The notes under the pieces are model-generated. The model saw nothing but the letters and a program-made list of their open reading frames with translations, had not been told where the DNA came from and ran no database searches. The translations under genes were made by a program, and so were the position numbers. 64,000 nt of DNA from Apostichopus japonicus (lineage: Eukaryota > Echinodermata > Holothuroidea > Aspidochirotida > Stichopodidae), in NCBI RefSeq assembly GCF_037975245.1, contig NC_092571.1:3801001-3865000 (forward strand), in the 5' to 3' direction. This document shows positions 12,781 through 24,200 of this stretch, one piece after another. How positions within the stretch are numbered: position 1 is the stretch's first letter; each line of letters opens with the position of its first letter.

Positions 12781-13261
12781 TCGGACATACCATTTATTGG
12801 GGATGAACTATACTGATGTTGTAGTATATCTGATGTCGTGGAAGATCTGAGGTCGTAGAATACTTGATATCACCAGCAGGCCAACTCACCAGAACAGACT
12901 TTTAAATTAAGTGTATTTCTTTATATTTTGTGTGCGCACCTCACCACTGTAAGTTTTTTCATTTAATTCTTTGACTGATCCAAGATCAACTGTACTTTGT
13001 TTGTTATTCATAATTATAATTTCTTTTGATCCATTCCAGTTGAGTTCTCCATTTTTATGTGTCTTGCTCTGTCTTTGGTCATCACACCAAACCCAGAGTT
13101 CTCTGATCAAGAACAAACATTTATTTTCATTGGCTAACACCCTAACACATACAGTATAGATCTACTGTAAAAATAATGAAAACTTCTTATAGTGTGGTGT
13201 TATATTGTGTAGATAACACCAGTTGAGATATCCCAGTTTAAACTATTTAAAAATAAAAGCA

Positions 13262-13590
13262 GTAAAACATAGTTCACCCAGTAAAATATAGTTGAACCAG
13301 TTGGACCCAGTAAAACAGTTGAACCAGTTGGACCCAGTAAAACATAGTTTACCCAGTAAAACATAGTTGAACCAGTTGGACCCAGTAAAACATAGTTGAA
13401 CCAGTTGGACCCAGTAAAACATAGTTGAACCAGTTGGACCCAGTAAAACATAGTTGAACCAGTTGGACCCAGTAAAACATAGTTGACCCAGTAAAACATA
13501 GTTGAACCAGTTGGACCCAGTAAAACATAGTTGAACCAGTTGGACCCAGTAAAACATAGTTGAACCAGTTGGACCCAGTTCACCCATTTC
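13262..13590. repeat. 29-bp tandem repeat array, right arm of FB3
   Basis: About ten copies of a 29-bp unit (gaaccagttggacccagt then aaaacatagtt) with some shortened 19-bp units lacking the middle. The array creates open frames in two minus-strand frames (repeated GSNWFNY / GPTGSTMFYW peptides), which shows that the openness comes from the repeat and is not a gene. Confidence 0.9.
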
Positions 13591-13675
13591 AACCTAGTTC
13601 AAATTTGGGCCAATTTCCGTATAGAAAATTCCAGTTGAACCCAGTTCAAAATTTCAACTGGAATTTCCACCAGGG

Positions 13676-14080
13676 CTTTCCTTTAGACTACTGTACATAC
13701 TGTTACAGTGAGGCTGTGGTTTACAAATCCCGATGATCCAGCTTTTGTCAAAGAACACCTTCAATTCTCTTCTCTTATTCTTAGTAACTTAACAGTTGCA
13801 CTGTAGTAACATGCAATATCAGTAAAACATGTTCCAAACAATCAGGAATACATTGTGGTATGTGCTGTAGGTCAGTTTGGGAGGAATCAGCTGAGCTAAA
13901 CAAAAGTAGTTTTCATCACTTTTCAGAGCCAGATACGAGAAAGCCCTCTCCGCTGACCCTTCTCTGGATGATTTTGCAGGTAAGAGTCTATATCCATCCG
14001 CTCGATTGTTCTCCTTCAGGAAAAGTGCCAAAAAGCAGCAGGAGAACACATTTTTTTTTCACCTGTTATCAATCATGATC
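13676..14080 (-). repeat. Right copy of inverted duplicate (repeat A), split by FB3
   Basis: Reverse complement matches 94-182 and 520-828. Homology stops exactly where FB3 begins (…ctttcctttagactactg) and a short stretch resumes on the far side of FB3 at about 10647-10660. Confidence 0.75.
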
Positions 14081-14417
14081 TAGTTTTTTTGTGGCTTGCA
14101 TGTTGAAGAGTATGAATGGAAGTACATGTGGGGAGATTGAGGCAATTTTAGACCCCTTTAGGCCTCCCAGGAGCAGCGTAGGGAAATTGTTCACTACTGA
14201 GTGAAGAGGTTTGTTTACAAGTGACGAAAACTTCCGGCTCGGATAGCAAAACATCTGCACGGTCATGGTATAAATATGATAGTGCCATTAAAGGCAAACT
14301 TGTCAGCTATCCGGTGATGGGTAGCGTTCAGCTAGTGAAAACTTCTATCTAGACTTAGAGACCACATTACTTTTGTGATTTAGTGTGTAAGTCAATGGGG
14401 CTTTAAATGGTAGCCGA

Positions 14418-15191
14418 CACGGTGAGGGTGCAGTAGTACTCAATAATTGTTTGTTCATAAAATTTAAGACAATTATTCCCAATAATGAAATGTTTATAAG
14501 TAATAACCTTTCCTATAGCAATATATAAGAAGTGCGATACGCAACAACGAGACAGAGAAAAGTCCCTTCTATCACTCTATTAATGTTTGACATCAGTGAC
14601 ATAACTTCTTTATTAATGAAATACACCGATATCAAACATGATGAGAGTGATAGAGGACACTCTGCTCTATTCCGTGATGTGTATCGCACTACTTCTATAA
14701 CAAAAGATAATTGATGTTAAACATTTTGTTAGTACGTAAGGGCAGTTTGTACGCGATATAGTAGAATTTTTAGCAATCACAAATATTCTTATTTTTTTTA
14801 ATCGAAATTTTGGCGAAGATAGAAGTTATGTCACCGATGTCAAACATAAATAGGGTGACAGAGGACACATTGCTCTATTCCGTGATGTGTGTCGCACTAC
14901 CTAACTATTTCTATAACTAAAGATAATTAATTTTAAACATTACGTTAGTACGTAACTCCAGTTTGTACACGATGAAGTGGAATTTTAGCAATCACAAATA
15001 AAGAAGTTATGTCACCGATATCAAGCATCACTAGTATGATAGAAGGGACTTTTCTCTGTCTCTTGATGTGTATCGCACTTCTTAGCTATTTCTATAAGAA
15101 ATATTATTAATTATTAACATTTCTTTATTGGGATGAATTGTCTTAAATTTTATTTGCAGACAATTACTGAGTTCTACTGCACTTACACCGT
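14418..15191. mobile_element. Long-TIR element with internal direct repeats
   Basis: The first 190 bases and the last 190 bases are inverted copies at roughly 80% identity by eye. Landmarks are the terminal ACGGTG, then gtgcagtag, aaatttaagacaatt, aagaagtgcgatac and gagacagagaaaagtccctt on both arms. The middle holds two direct copies of a unit of about 205 bases (14650-14785 and 14856-14999), each with gctctattccgtgatgtgt and tagcaatcacaaat. No protein is encoded. I read it as a MITE or foldback-type element; no target-site duplication was clear. Confidence 0.75.
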
Positions 15192-16358
15192 TGCTTATTG
15201 TCCGCTAGAAAATAGGTGGCGCTCTTCGCTTTTCTCCTTATTGTCTGCTATTATTGTCTGCTATTAATGTCCATAACTAATGTCCGCTACCTTCAAGCAG
15301 GTAGTTTTGTTAAATCGTGGAAATCTGCAATGAAGTTCATGCGACATTAAATTTTGGTGGATTGTTACTTTTATTAGTGATTCCACTTGACATTAGTACC
15401 TAGTGCAAGTTGACAAATGATGCCGCGAACTGGTACCCCAGCCCCATTTTGCCCTATGTTTTAGGATATAATACACCTCATATGTTCGAATGTTCATATG
15501 TTCGAAACAAAATGGTGCACTTCCTCATACGCCATTATTAATAATTTTAATAACTTACTTATTAGGCACAGTCCAGATCCGAGTTGGTATAGTGAGCTAA
15601 GCGCAAATTTGGCCAAAAGTCGTCATACGCCAGCATGTGAAACCATCAATGACTTTTAATGCCACCCATGACATACTTTCAATGGGACTGCGTCAGTTTA
15701 AATGTTTTGCTAGGTCTACGAGAATACATTTCTATGAAATTTGAAACAAGGATGGCAAGACAAACAACCTGAATTATATTTTCAGGACCTCACACATGCG
15801 CATGTATTGTCAGACTTAGAATAGGACCCATGTGAGTGGTGGCTAAAGTGATGAAGGCATCGAAATAAATCAGTGGTTATTCGTTGGAGTTCTCGCGCAA
15901 GTTACTTCGGTTGCTAGGTGGATCTGCATCTGGTAATCGGGAAAATTCTGGTCGGAGCGTACTATGTAACCACCGTGTACCCAGGGACTTAGCTAAGGCC
16001 TGGTGATTTGGGGTGGGGGGGGGGGGTGTAGTGGCTGAAAATCCAACTGGATGGGTATTGAAGCGAGAAAATTCCAGTGTCATTTCAGGTCAGTGTCAGT
16101 GTCAGGTTTCAATTCCAGGTCAGTGTCAGTCAGACACCCAATCTTTCGCGACTGCACTTTTGTTCCAATTTTTTTCCCGATACATTTGTACCCACTGGCA
16201 CTCATTTCACAAACTTATTAGCCCCCCTTCCCTATCCCAAGCAAATATTTATGTGAAATTCGGGCAATATGCTAATAATTTTCGGGCACCTACGAAAAGA
16301 AAGATAATTTGCAATGTGTTTTCATTGGTTAAACTTAAATTATTATAACCATTAATAT
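15192..16358. other. Transposon debris, no gene recognised
   Basis: 15192-15880 is plain AT-rich DNA. At 16009-16030 a poly-G run begins a stretch with repeated gtcagtgtcag words (16085-16130), then a C-run and cgggcaa/cgggcacc words like those of the 4820-5646 element, so a degraded relative is likely. Confidence 0.5.
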
Positions 16359-16526
16359 TGTAACGACTTCCCCAATAATCCTAACCAATATGGAAGGGTA
16401 ATAACACGGAAAATGATTGTATGTTATTGGCAGCGATGTAAAAACCGACGCATGCCTATATGATGCACATTAACATGTGAAACGCGCGAAAAATTGTGGT
16501 TATATTTTTCGGGCAAGTCGTTACAG
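16359..16526. mobile_element. Small MITE (TGTAACGACTT family), copy 1
   Basis: 168 bases with inverted ends TGTAACGACTTCCCC and CTGTAACGACTTGCCC (minus strand). The inside matches 38419-38595 closely (taataacacgg, aatgattgtatg, gttatatttttcgggcaagt). Both copies are followed at the same distance by tgggctcc…acgcctatg, the end seen in the 4820-5646 element, so the unit may be part of that larger family. Confidence 0.75.
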
Positions 16527-16856
16527 CTCCCCCCCCCAAAAAAAAAATAATAATTGGGCTCCAACGCCTATGACGGTTTTTTTTGGAGTATTCAAAATCA
16601 TACGAAGTTTTGAACGGTGGAGTGTAAGAATCACGAGTTACAATTTCTTAAAGTGGCAAGGAACACGTGGTAAATATGACTGATTAAAGGTCAATTTTGA
16701 CCGACATTTTCAAATTTTAGGTCATGCACAATTACAGGAATATATGAATAGGCCTAGATAAACTAGAGTGCGACAGGCGGAAATTACGACTGTCGCACTC
16801 CAATTTTCCAACTTTTCAACTGGGCTAGACGTTCGCGGTGAATATGGCACACCATC

Positions 16857-18993
16857 CAGGGGCGGATGCAGGATTTTTAACAGGGGGGGGAGAGGGAGTC
16901 TGACTGGTCCAGCCGCGCCTGAACGTAAGACTATCTAAGCGGAGCGCCACCATCGGTTAGCGCGGAGCGTACCAGAAATTTTTTGGCTTTACAAACCCCC
17001 CAGATGGCCGGAAACGGCACTTCCCAAGTATTCTAAGCTGCATGTACCTAGCCTGAAAAATGGATCTCATGTCTGCAATTTCTCAATTGATGAGAAAAAA
17101 AAACAATCTATGAAATATGGTAATACATATCAGATGAGTTGAGATGATACAAAAATCATAATGATTCCCCTCCCGTTCCGTCACCACTGTTTGATGCAGG
17201 GCCGGATTCAGGATTCTGGAAGGGTGAGGGGTTTGGCCGCCAGTGATCCTAGGGTCTAAGGGGAGTGGGTTTCCCTCTATCCATTGTGAAATTCTTTGAT
17301 ATTTAAGTACAACAGGGAGCCCCCTTCAATTTAGCTATGCAAAGCATCTACAAAAACTCACTCGAAATGTATCTGCATCAGTACGAGTTAGCTAGTTTTA
17401 TTGATGATCTATTCATGGTAGATTGGAGAGAACAAACGCCGTGGATGTTTCTCAATTAACTTCCGGATCACTTCGTCAGTGATACCGTGACACAGAAATC
17501 TGTGATATCGTCATGCATAGACTTGAAAACCAGATTTTACCGACAGATAATAAAATCTTAAAATGGCTCCGCTATAGAGATGACATAATTATATTGCTCT
17601 ACGACGGTATACATCAGGAACTTGAACAACTAGTAAACAGGTTGAATGAAATTCACCGCTTCTTAAAGTTTATGGTAGAAATATCACACACCGAGGTAAC
17701 AAACCTAGATTTGAAAATCTTCAAAGGTCGAAGTTCGAAACCAATGGGTTATTAGACACCAAAGTCTACACCAAACCCACGGAAACCTTCCAATACCTCG
17801 ACAGAAACTCTGCACACACACTTGCCACTTTTAAAGGCTTCATTAAAGGGGAGGTATTACGATACGCACGTCTCTGTAACAGTGAGACTGATTTCTTACA
17901 GAAAAAGAACGCGTTCACAGAGAATCTGTTACTCCGTTACTATAAGAAAGAGGAAATTGCCTGAGCCACGAAAGGCATAAAATTTGAAAATCGTTGGCAA
18001 TACCTCACTACCAAACCTAAACAAAAGGAACCACCACTGGTGTTCAAGTTTACCCATACACCCCATATCAAAACCACGCATTTGAAGAAAACACTTTTGA
18101 AACATTGGCACTTAATCTCGCAACACGCGGAATTATCCAAACTGTTTCCAAAAGAACCGATTCTAGCCTACGAAAGGGCCCCAAATCTCAAAGATTTACT
18201 TGTTAACTCAAGGTTTCGTACAAACGAAGAATCAGCTGACTCTCAATGTTCACACGAATCTCTTTTAGATGCTCTTATAGCTGCACTATGAGTCCATAAG
18301 AACTCGTGCACAGAAAATAGATGCATTTTGAGAACGAGACGTCCAGGCCGAATATAAAATATTCAAAGGCTTACTACTGATGAAGCTCCTCCTATAAAGT
18401 TTGAGAGCAGAAACCGGTCTAGTTGGTCATAAGAACCTACGCTAGTATCTCCTACTATTAACCATACACTCAATTCACCTAATAGGTGCAATTATGTTTC
18501 ACCATGAGGAGCATGCTATAAGTTCATGTTCCTCGGGCCCTCCCTTAAAAATACTTCAGGTTTTTGGCGACTACGTTGCGTTAGATAGTGTAAAACCGCC
18601 TACACCCCCCTTTCACTTTCTTTTCACTCAGTCTCATGAAGAATTCGTTCGCGCATCCTATGCAGCCTACCGCTCTGCCACCTCACCGCCCAAAAATATT
18701 CGAACACCACGACTCAATTTTGAAACTTTTCGGTCTGAAAATTGAGATTTTTAGGCATTTTTGGCACGTGTAGCACGCGTGCACACTAAAGTTCATTTGA
18801 CGGAAAAGACACACCTGGCTGACTTGTAAGGATAACCGCCCTTTTGACGTCCTACATTTTTAAAATTGGCGTTTAATTTAATTATTTTTTTCTCTCTCTT
18901 TTATTTTCTCTTTTTTCCCTCTTTTTCTTGGGGGGGGGGGGCAAGAGCAGGGGGGTCCGGACCACCTGGACCCCTCCTCTGGATCCGCGCCTG
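16857..18993. mobile_element. 2.1-kb TIR element inserted in a hAT gene
   Basis: Ends are imperfect inverted repeats: CAGGGGCGGATGCAGG on the left and, on the minus strand, CAGGCGCGGATCCAG from the right, with G-rich runs just inside both. A perfect 5-base direct repeat CCATC flanks it (16852-16856 and 18994-18998). It carries Penelope-like remains at 17400-18291. A second end-like sequence, gcagggccggattcaggattct, lies at 17206, so another element may be nested. Five-base duplication differs from the 8 bases expected of hAT, so the superfamily is open. Confidence 0.7.
17400..18291 (+). pseudogene. Penelope-like reverse transcriptase fragment
   Basis: The reading order fits the C-terminal half of a Penelope-like reverse transcriptase: ILKWLRYRDDIIILLYDG carries the YxDD catalytic motif (17550-17610), then, after a frame change near 17725, GFIKGEVLRYARLCN (about 17840-17880), and in another frame ERAPNLKDLLVNSRF (about 18170-18215), a motif that lies just before the GIY-YIG endonuclease in this family. 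A TGA at 17961 and at least two frame changes break it. The N-terminal half and the endonuclease are missing. It is a dead retroelement piece inside the TIR element above. Confidence 0.7.
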
Positions 18994-19141
18994 CCATCAC
19001 ATGGTTCAGCCTCTGTTGAGTCATAGTGCTCCGTAGCCATGTCTTCAAACGCCTCAAAGCACTAAAAGATCTCTCGGCTTCCGTCGAACTGGCGGGGAGA
19101 CGAGGCGCAACCGCAAGAGAGCTTCGACTTCACCAAACATA

Positions 19142-19640
19142 GCCCGTACCACTGGATTCATCGACACGGGAAAAAAACACGCGTTTAAATCGCCGTTTTC
19201 GGTCTGTAATTGCGACGTAAATTCCGAGTTCCAGCCTGTTTCCGTTACGTTTCCACTCCTGAAACTAGTGATTAAGGTAAGCTTACGACCCAACTTAAAC
19301 GCGTGAGTTTTCCGCGTTCGCGATGACTTATTTACCGAGTACGCGGTGACCGTAAACGCCAAGTGTCATCCAAATACGGTGGAAGCTTACTTAATCGTGC
19401 GGTTTCAGGGAAGGGTAATCTTTACGTTTCCGGTCACAAATACGACAGAATTGCTACCTTAAACATGACCGTTAATCTGGAGTTTACTTTTGAATCTAGC
19501 AGTAAATTTCTCGCATGGATCATCGTAAACGCCATGATTACACCAATAATACGGAGAAATGTGGTCATCGTAAACACATTACTTACGACCAATACAGGGG
19601 CTGGGCTTATTCGCCACGTTTAGGGAGTCTTAATCGGCTT
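19142..19640. repeat. cgtaaac/gtttacg-rich dispersed repeat
   Basis: Words gtaaacg, cgtttac, gtttccgtta recur. The stretch cgacacgggaaaaaaacacgc (19162-19182) matches in reverse complement the end of the 222-bp array near 53350-53370, so the two loci share an element family. No gene. Confidence 0.55.
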
Positions 19641-21222
19641 GATTAGGCTGAGAAATACACGGACCACTCGTAAAATAATGACGTAAACTGCTGTGCAATA
19701 CTGAATCAGTCCGGAAGCATCTAGGATGGTCCATCGTAAATACCTTGTTTACGACGGATTTAGCCTTAACTGAGATCGCCAATTAATGTTGCGCTGACTA
19801 GTGAAATCAATGAACCTCTATCAAATATTACATTTGATTGAAAGAAAATTGAGAATAATAGACATATAATCACAATCATTTGAGTTTACACTTTTTATTA
19901 TATATTTTCACCTCGCATCTCATCGTAAGCGTTAACTTTTACACTCTTACAAAAATACTGTAAATGGACGCAGACCACTTCTGATGTGGAAATACATCTA
20001 AATGCAACTCAATATTGCTCTAAATACATTATGGTGTTGATAAATAAAAATAAAATAAAACTGTTAGCAAACTGCTTATCCACTATATCTAAGAAAATAT
20101 GTAAAAGTTGGCCTGACGTTATATAAGATGACGAATACTAAGATGATTGAATACAAAGTTTATACCTCGAGAAATGGCCATTTTCCTTTATAAATTTCTA
20201 AACATGCATTATTGTCCGGAAAATGAATTTTGATGACCGAATATGACTTTACTAATACATTGTGGCAATTACACATGCAACAACTTTAATGCCAGGTGAA
20301 AGAAGGAAAAAACAAGTAAATATGGAATGTTTCTATTTTTAGTTTCTAGTTTGCAAATGAAAACCTCTCAAACCCAGCTACCCATATGAAGTAACTTAAC
20401 GTAGTAAGCGGTTAAATTGAAATAAAAAGTTTTTATAAACGCCTAGGCACTTCTTCCATGATGTTTATCGGCTCCCACCCCCCACCCCCACACAGCCCCC
20501 CCCCCACACACACAGGCCCGGAAACGGTACCAGCCTCTTTTAGGTAGAACGAACTTGACACCGAACACCATTTCCTGCCTCATTTCGTAGCACGCTAAAT
20601 ATTGTGTTGCTGCTCTAAGTTAACTTTTAATTAACATATATTTTGAAATAAAATTTCAATGGTAGCCCAAAAAAGATCTCTTAATTCTTTACCCGGAAAA
20701 TCTGGAATTAACTATGCATGAATTATGAAAGACAAAGTACAAGTACAACCAAATTTGGTGACAAGTTATTATGCTCTATGTCTTATTTTAAAATATGATT
20801 TACTAAATGATTCATTAACAATTAATAGAATCATGATTTTTTCTTGGCTTTTGTTTCCTGAAAATATTTTAAGGATAACTGAATCCTTAAACATTTAATC
20901 CCTTGATGGAATATATAAGCTGCGAAGGGAAATTTAAAAAAAAGGCTTCTATTAACAGCGAAAGACTCACTAGAGAGGATAATTAATCTGGCATCTATTA
21001 GTATAGGCATATTCTTTCTTCCTTTTCTTAAGTGTTGACTTTATCTCAGGTATATAAGGTATATAATTACACTAAATGTTAAATTAGAGAAAACGCTAAA
21101 TAAAATAAAATGTTTGCCACGGGCCTCCTACAAGCTTAATCCGGCACATCAAACAATGACCATTTTCACCATTTGGAGGGGGGGGGGTGCGGGGGGTCAA
21201 ACTTTCATAACTACTGTTCATC
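19641..21222. other. Transposon debris, no gene recognised
   Basis: A block at about 20040-20125 (ctgttagcaaactgctta…ttggcctgacgtt) matches 41870-41945 and 42710-42785. A C-rich run lies at 20476-20513, a G-run at 21177-21187. Otherwise AT-rich without coding signal. Confidence 0.5.
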
Positions 21223-24200
21223 CTATTTAAGAGCCCAAGTTGGGGCGTCAGTTGGTATGCATCTTAAAGAAACGTCTCCTTTTCTAACGGTGGGTATCTT
21301 CTGTTTTCTGGACTTATCGCTTATGAGAACGTCCTTATAAAATGAGTCCAGTCTCATTTTGTATTTTTTTAGTCTTTCAGACTCCCATGTCAACTCCTGC
21401 ACTGTCCTAGTCCGTTCGCCCTCCATGTCGGATTCCTCGGATGACATGTACTCGGTTGACATAACTGCCCGTAGTCTGTCTTTTCTCTCCTCTGACCAGT
21501 CTATGTTTTTCATTGCATTCAATCTACACTGAAGTTTCTGTAAACAAAGACATAAAAATAAATATGAATTAGACATATATAAAGATCAGTTGGAATATCA
21601 ATCGCCTTACTGTAGCTACAACACAATAAATGGCAACAAACGAACGAAGAATTAAAAGGTAGTTTGTATAGTCCACAATTTTAACATGATATAATTGCTC
21701 GAAGTTTTCAAAAAGTACCTTCCAGGAGGTCTGCACTTTACAAAATGTTCTCAGAGATTCTAAATGAACACACATACCAAGATGACTGAATGTCCCAGTG
21801 AGGAGAATTTCCTCCATGGTGGTTATAAAAATAGTTAAGGAATTTTGACCAAAGGTGACCATATTTGAACATGTGGCATATTTTGGGACACCAAAGCATA
21901 TACCTTCAAATGTCTGCTGTCTATGTTTGTCCTAACTTCCGCATTAACACTAAAACGTTTTCTGCTTCATAACACACTGACATCCTGTTAAATTATTTAT
22001 TAAATTAACGTTAATTAGTTCTTAGAGACATTTTTGACTAATGCAGTCAAAATTAATCAAAATAATGTCTCATAGAACTAATTTGTGTTGTTTTTACCGA
22101 TTTATTTCACAGTTTATGCCATGATCCCAATAGACCAGTGAACTTTTTTTGTAGTCTTCACAAGCTATACAGTATGCCTAAGATCACGTGCTAGTTAATT
22201 TTATTCACACAATTGGCTAAAACAGGAAGAAAGGTGTCAATCAGGGCAGGCTAATACTGTTATAAGTTATTAAATGATACAGCTGGATTTCATCATTACA
22301 AAAATAAAAATAATTTTAGCTGTGGTTTGCTAAATTTATAGGGCCAATGCAGCAGATCTGTAAAAGAAATTTCGAGTATTGAGGAACTTTTCTGCTGGCA
22401 ACTAAAAAACACAATAATCATTAGAATGTCATTCATGCTCGACGGTGCCCAGCAATATATAGGCCTATCGCTTCTTCTAAACTATTTCTACACAAGCGCG
22501 TTACTTGAAAAATACACAACTTCACGAAGTTCTCAAAAAGCCTGGAGAGCTCATCGGGAGCTCGACCATGCATTTCTATTTTCATTTTAAAAAGTCTCTA
22601 GGTTTGGATATCAGAGGTTCCTCAATCGGTTACTTGCTTTAATGAACAAATAGTATTAAACTCTGCCTCTTCGAAGGACACCGTATACCAGCCCCTATTA
22701 CCTATACGACATTAATAATGTGTTATGCACTCACCCGTCTTAACCGCGATTGCCTTTTCACTTTCATTCGATGGAAATCTTTGGTGCCACTTCGCTCTCT
22801 TGTAGCATCGTCACGCAACGACTGCCAGTAACGTCTAATGGCTTCTGTATACAATCAAAGAAACAAAATGACTTATGACAGAAATTTCATATTTTAACAT
22901 ATTGCACACAGTGTAGCGTTGTTATAAGCCCGATGATACACGTTATTTACACTCCAATCGGCTAAAGGAGGCTCAATTACCAACGTAGTACTAAATTTTC
23001 AGAAAATTGTCAGAACTAAATGAACGATTATTGATAACACCATCAAATATTGTACGTCGTACTTTGACCTTCCTCCCAATCATATAAGTAATATTTGACG
23101 TGGGTCTAGCATTTCAAAATAAACAGTGTAAAAAAATTGTCTCCCTGTCGAGATTGTTTCGTTATCATGAATGAATCAATGCAGGTTAATATAATTTTCC
23201 TCTCACATCCGCTTTCTTTTGATAGGATATTTCGTAGTCACGGAAAAGAACAATTACACACTAGTAGCTGAATAAAGGCATCTACAATATTGTGTCCGTG
23301 TTTGGATGATGGGGGTGAGTTCTTTTGTGCCCGCTAAAGTCTACAATATTGCCAAAAATGGATCGCATTGAGTGGTTTATGATGTCTTCAAATCGAATGC
23401 TCCTCAATGATCTAACGTTCCTTCAATTTGTTTTAATGATTACATTCGGAATGTTGGCTAAATTAGGTGTCAATGTACTTTGAATTTATCAGTTTCCATC
23501 AACATACATTATTTGTAAAATAATGTCAGGTTTTGGTGTGGTTAAATGATTCGTAGTACAAAAAGTAAAACCACCGTATTTCCTGCTTGACAAATGTGAT
23601 GACATCACGCATTCCGTTGATACCGCATATATACTTGTTCCATTTCATCGAACATTACAAATTCTTATCGCTGAGAAGAAATCGTGCTATCAGTATGTGT
23701 TCTGGCCTAAAGATGCAGAAATTCAGGGCAAATTGTAGCAAATTCAGCGTTAACCCCTGGGATATCCTTTTAACTGACCCGGACATGCAAAGAATTTCAC
23801 ACATGACTTTGAACAAACACAAACACAAAATGATTGTATACCTTTTATGACACCTTTTAGCCACCTATTTGGGAATAGATTCTTCACTTCCTTCTTAACT
23901 CGGTCTGTAACGTTTATGTTGTGGACGTTGACGAAGCTGTATAAACAAACAATACGATTAATGTCAATGACTCAAATGGGTTTAACAATTATTCTTTGCA
24001 TATAGGCCAAAATAATTAACATCGTTATTTCACTTAGTTGGTGGGTCGCCTTCCCCATGAAACGGCTTGACATGGAATATTTAGTAGGTCCCATACAACT
24101 GAAAGCATTTAAAAAATATAAAAAAACAGTTGGTTGAAAGCATGGCAGCCTTTAAAAAGTTGTTCCTTTTATTGTTGTATCTGATAAAAATACAATATAA

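Larger units (their letters stand above)
10661..13675. mobile_element. Foldback-type element with sub-repeat arms (FB3)
   Basis: The ends are inverted: CCCTGGTAGAAATTCCAGT at 10661 and, on the minus strand from 13675, CCCTGGTGGAAATTCCAGT. Each arm is an array of short repeats built on aactgggtt / aacccagtt words: about 10670-11150 on the left and 13262-13620 on the right, in opposite orientation. The interior (11160-13260) has no gene I can support. It is inserted in the right copy of repeat A: sequence either side of it rejoins to ggaaagct[t]actgaaatg, matching the left copy at 820-840, with a 2-base CT duplicated. Long inverted arms of sub-repeats are the hallmark of foldback transposons. 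Confidence 0.7.
16784..19110 (-). pseudogene. hAT transposase C-terminal fragment split by an insertion
   Basis: Minus-strand sequence from about 19110 to 18997 encodes SSTEAERSFSALRRLKTWL followed by RSTMTQQRLNH, the conserved hAT C-terminal dimerisation region. It is cut at 18993 by the element 16857-18993. When one copy of the 5-base duplicate CCATC is discounted, the same frame carries on at 16856 downward with VCHIHRERLAQLK and ends at TAA, 16784-16786. So the transposase tail was interrupted cleanly by a later insertion. Upstream of 19110 the frame is lost and the DNA turns into cgtaaac-rich repeats, so only about 65 residues remain. It is a dead hAT relic. Confidence 0.75.

Noticed and set aside
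13200-13592. Open frames with repeated GSNWFNYVLLG-type peptides
   Set aside because: They exist in two frames of the same 29-bp array, as expected for a tandem repeat without stops.
18375-18430. Hammerhead ribozyme-like core (ctgatga … gaaac)
   Set aside because: A weak four-base stem II is possible but its closing pair is A-A, and stems I and III could not be built. The location in Penelope-like debris is suggestive only.
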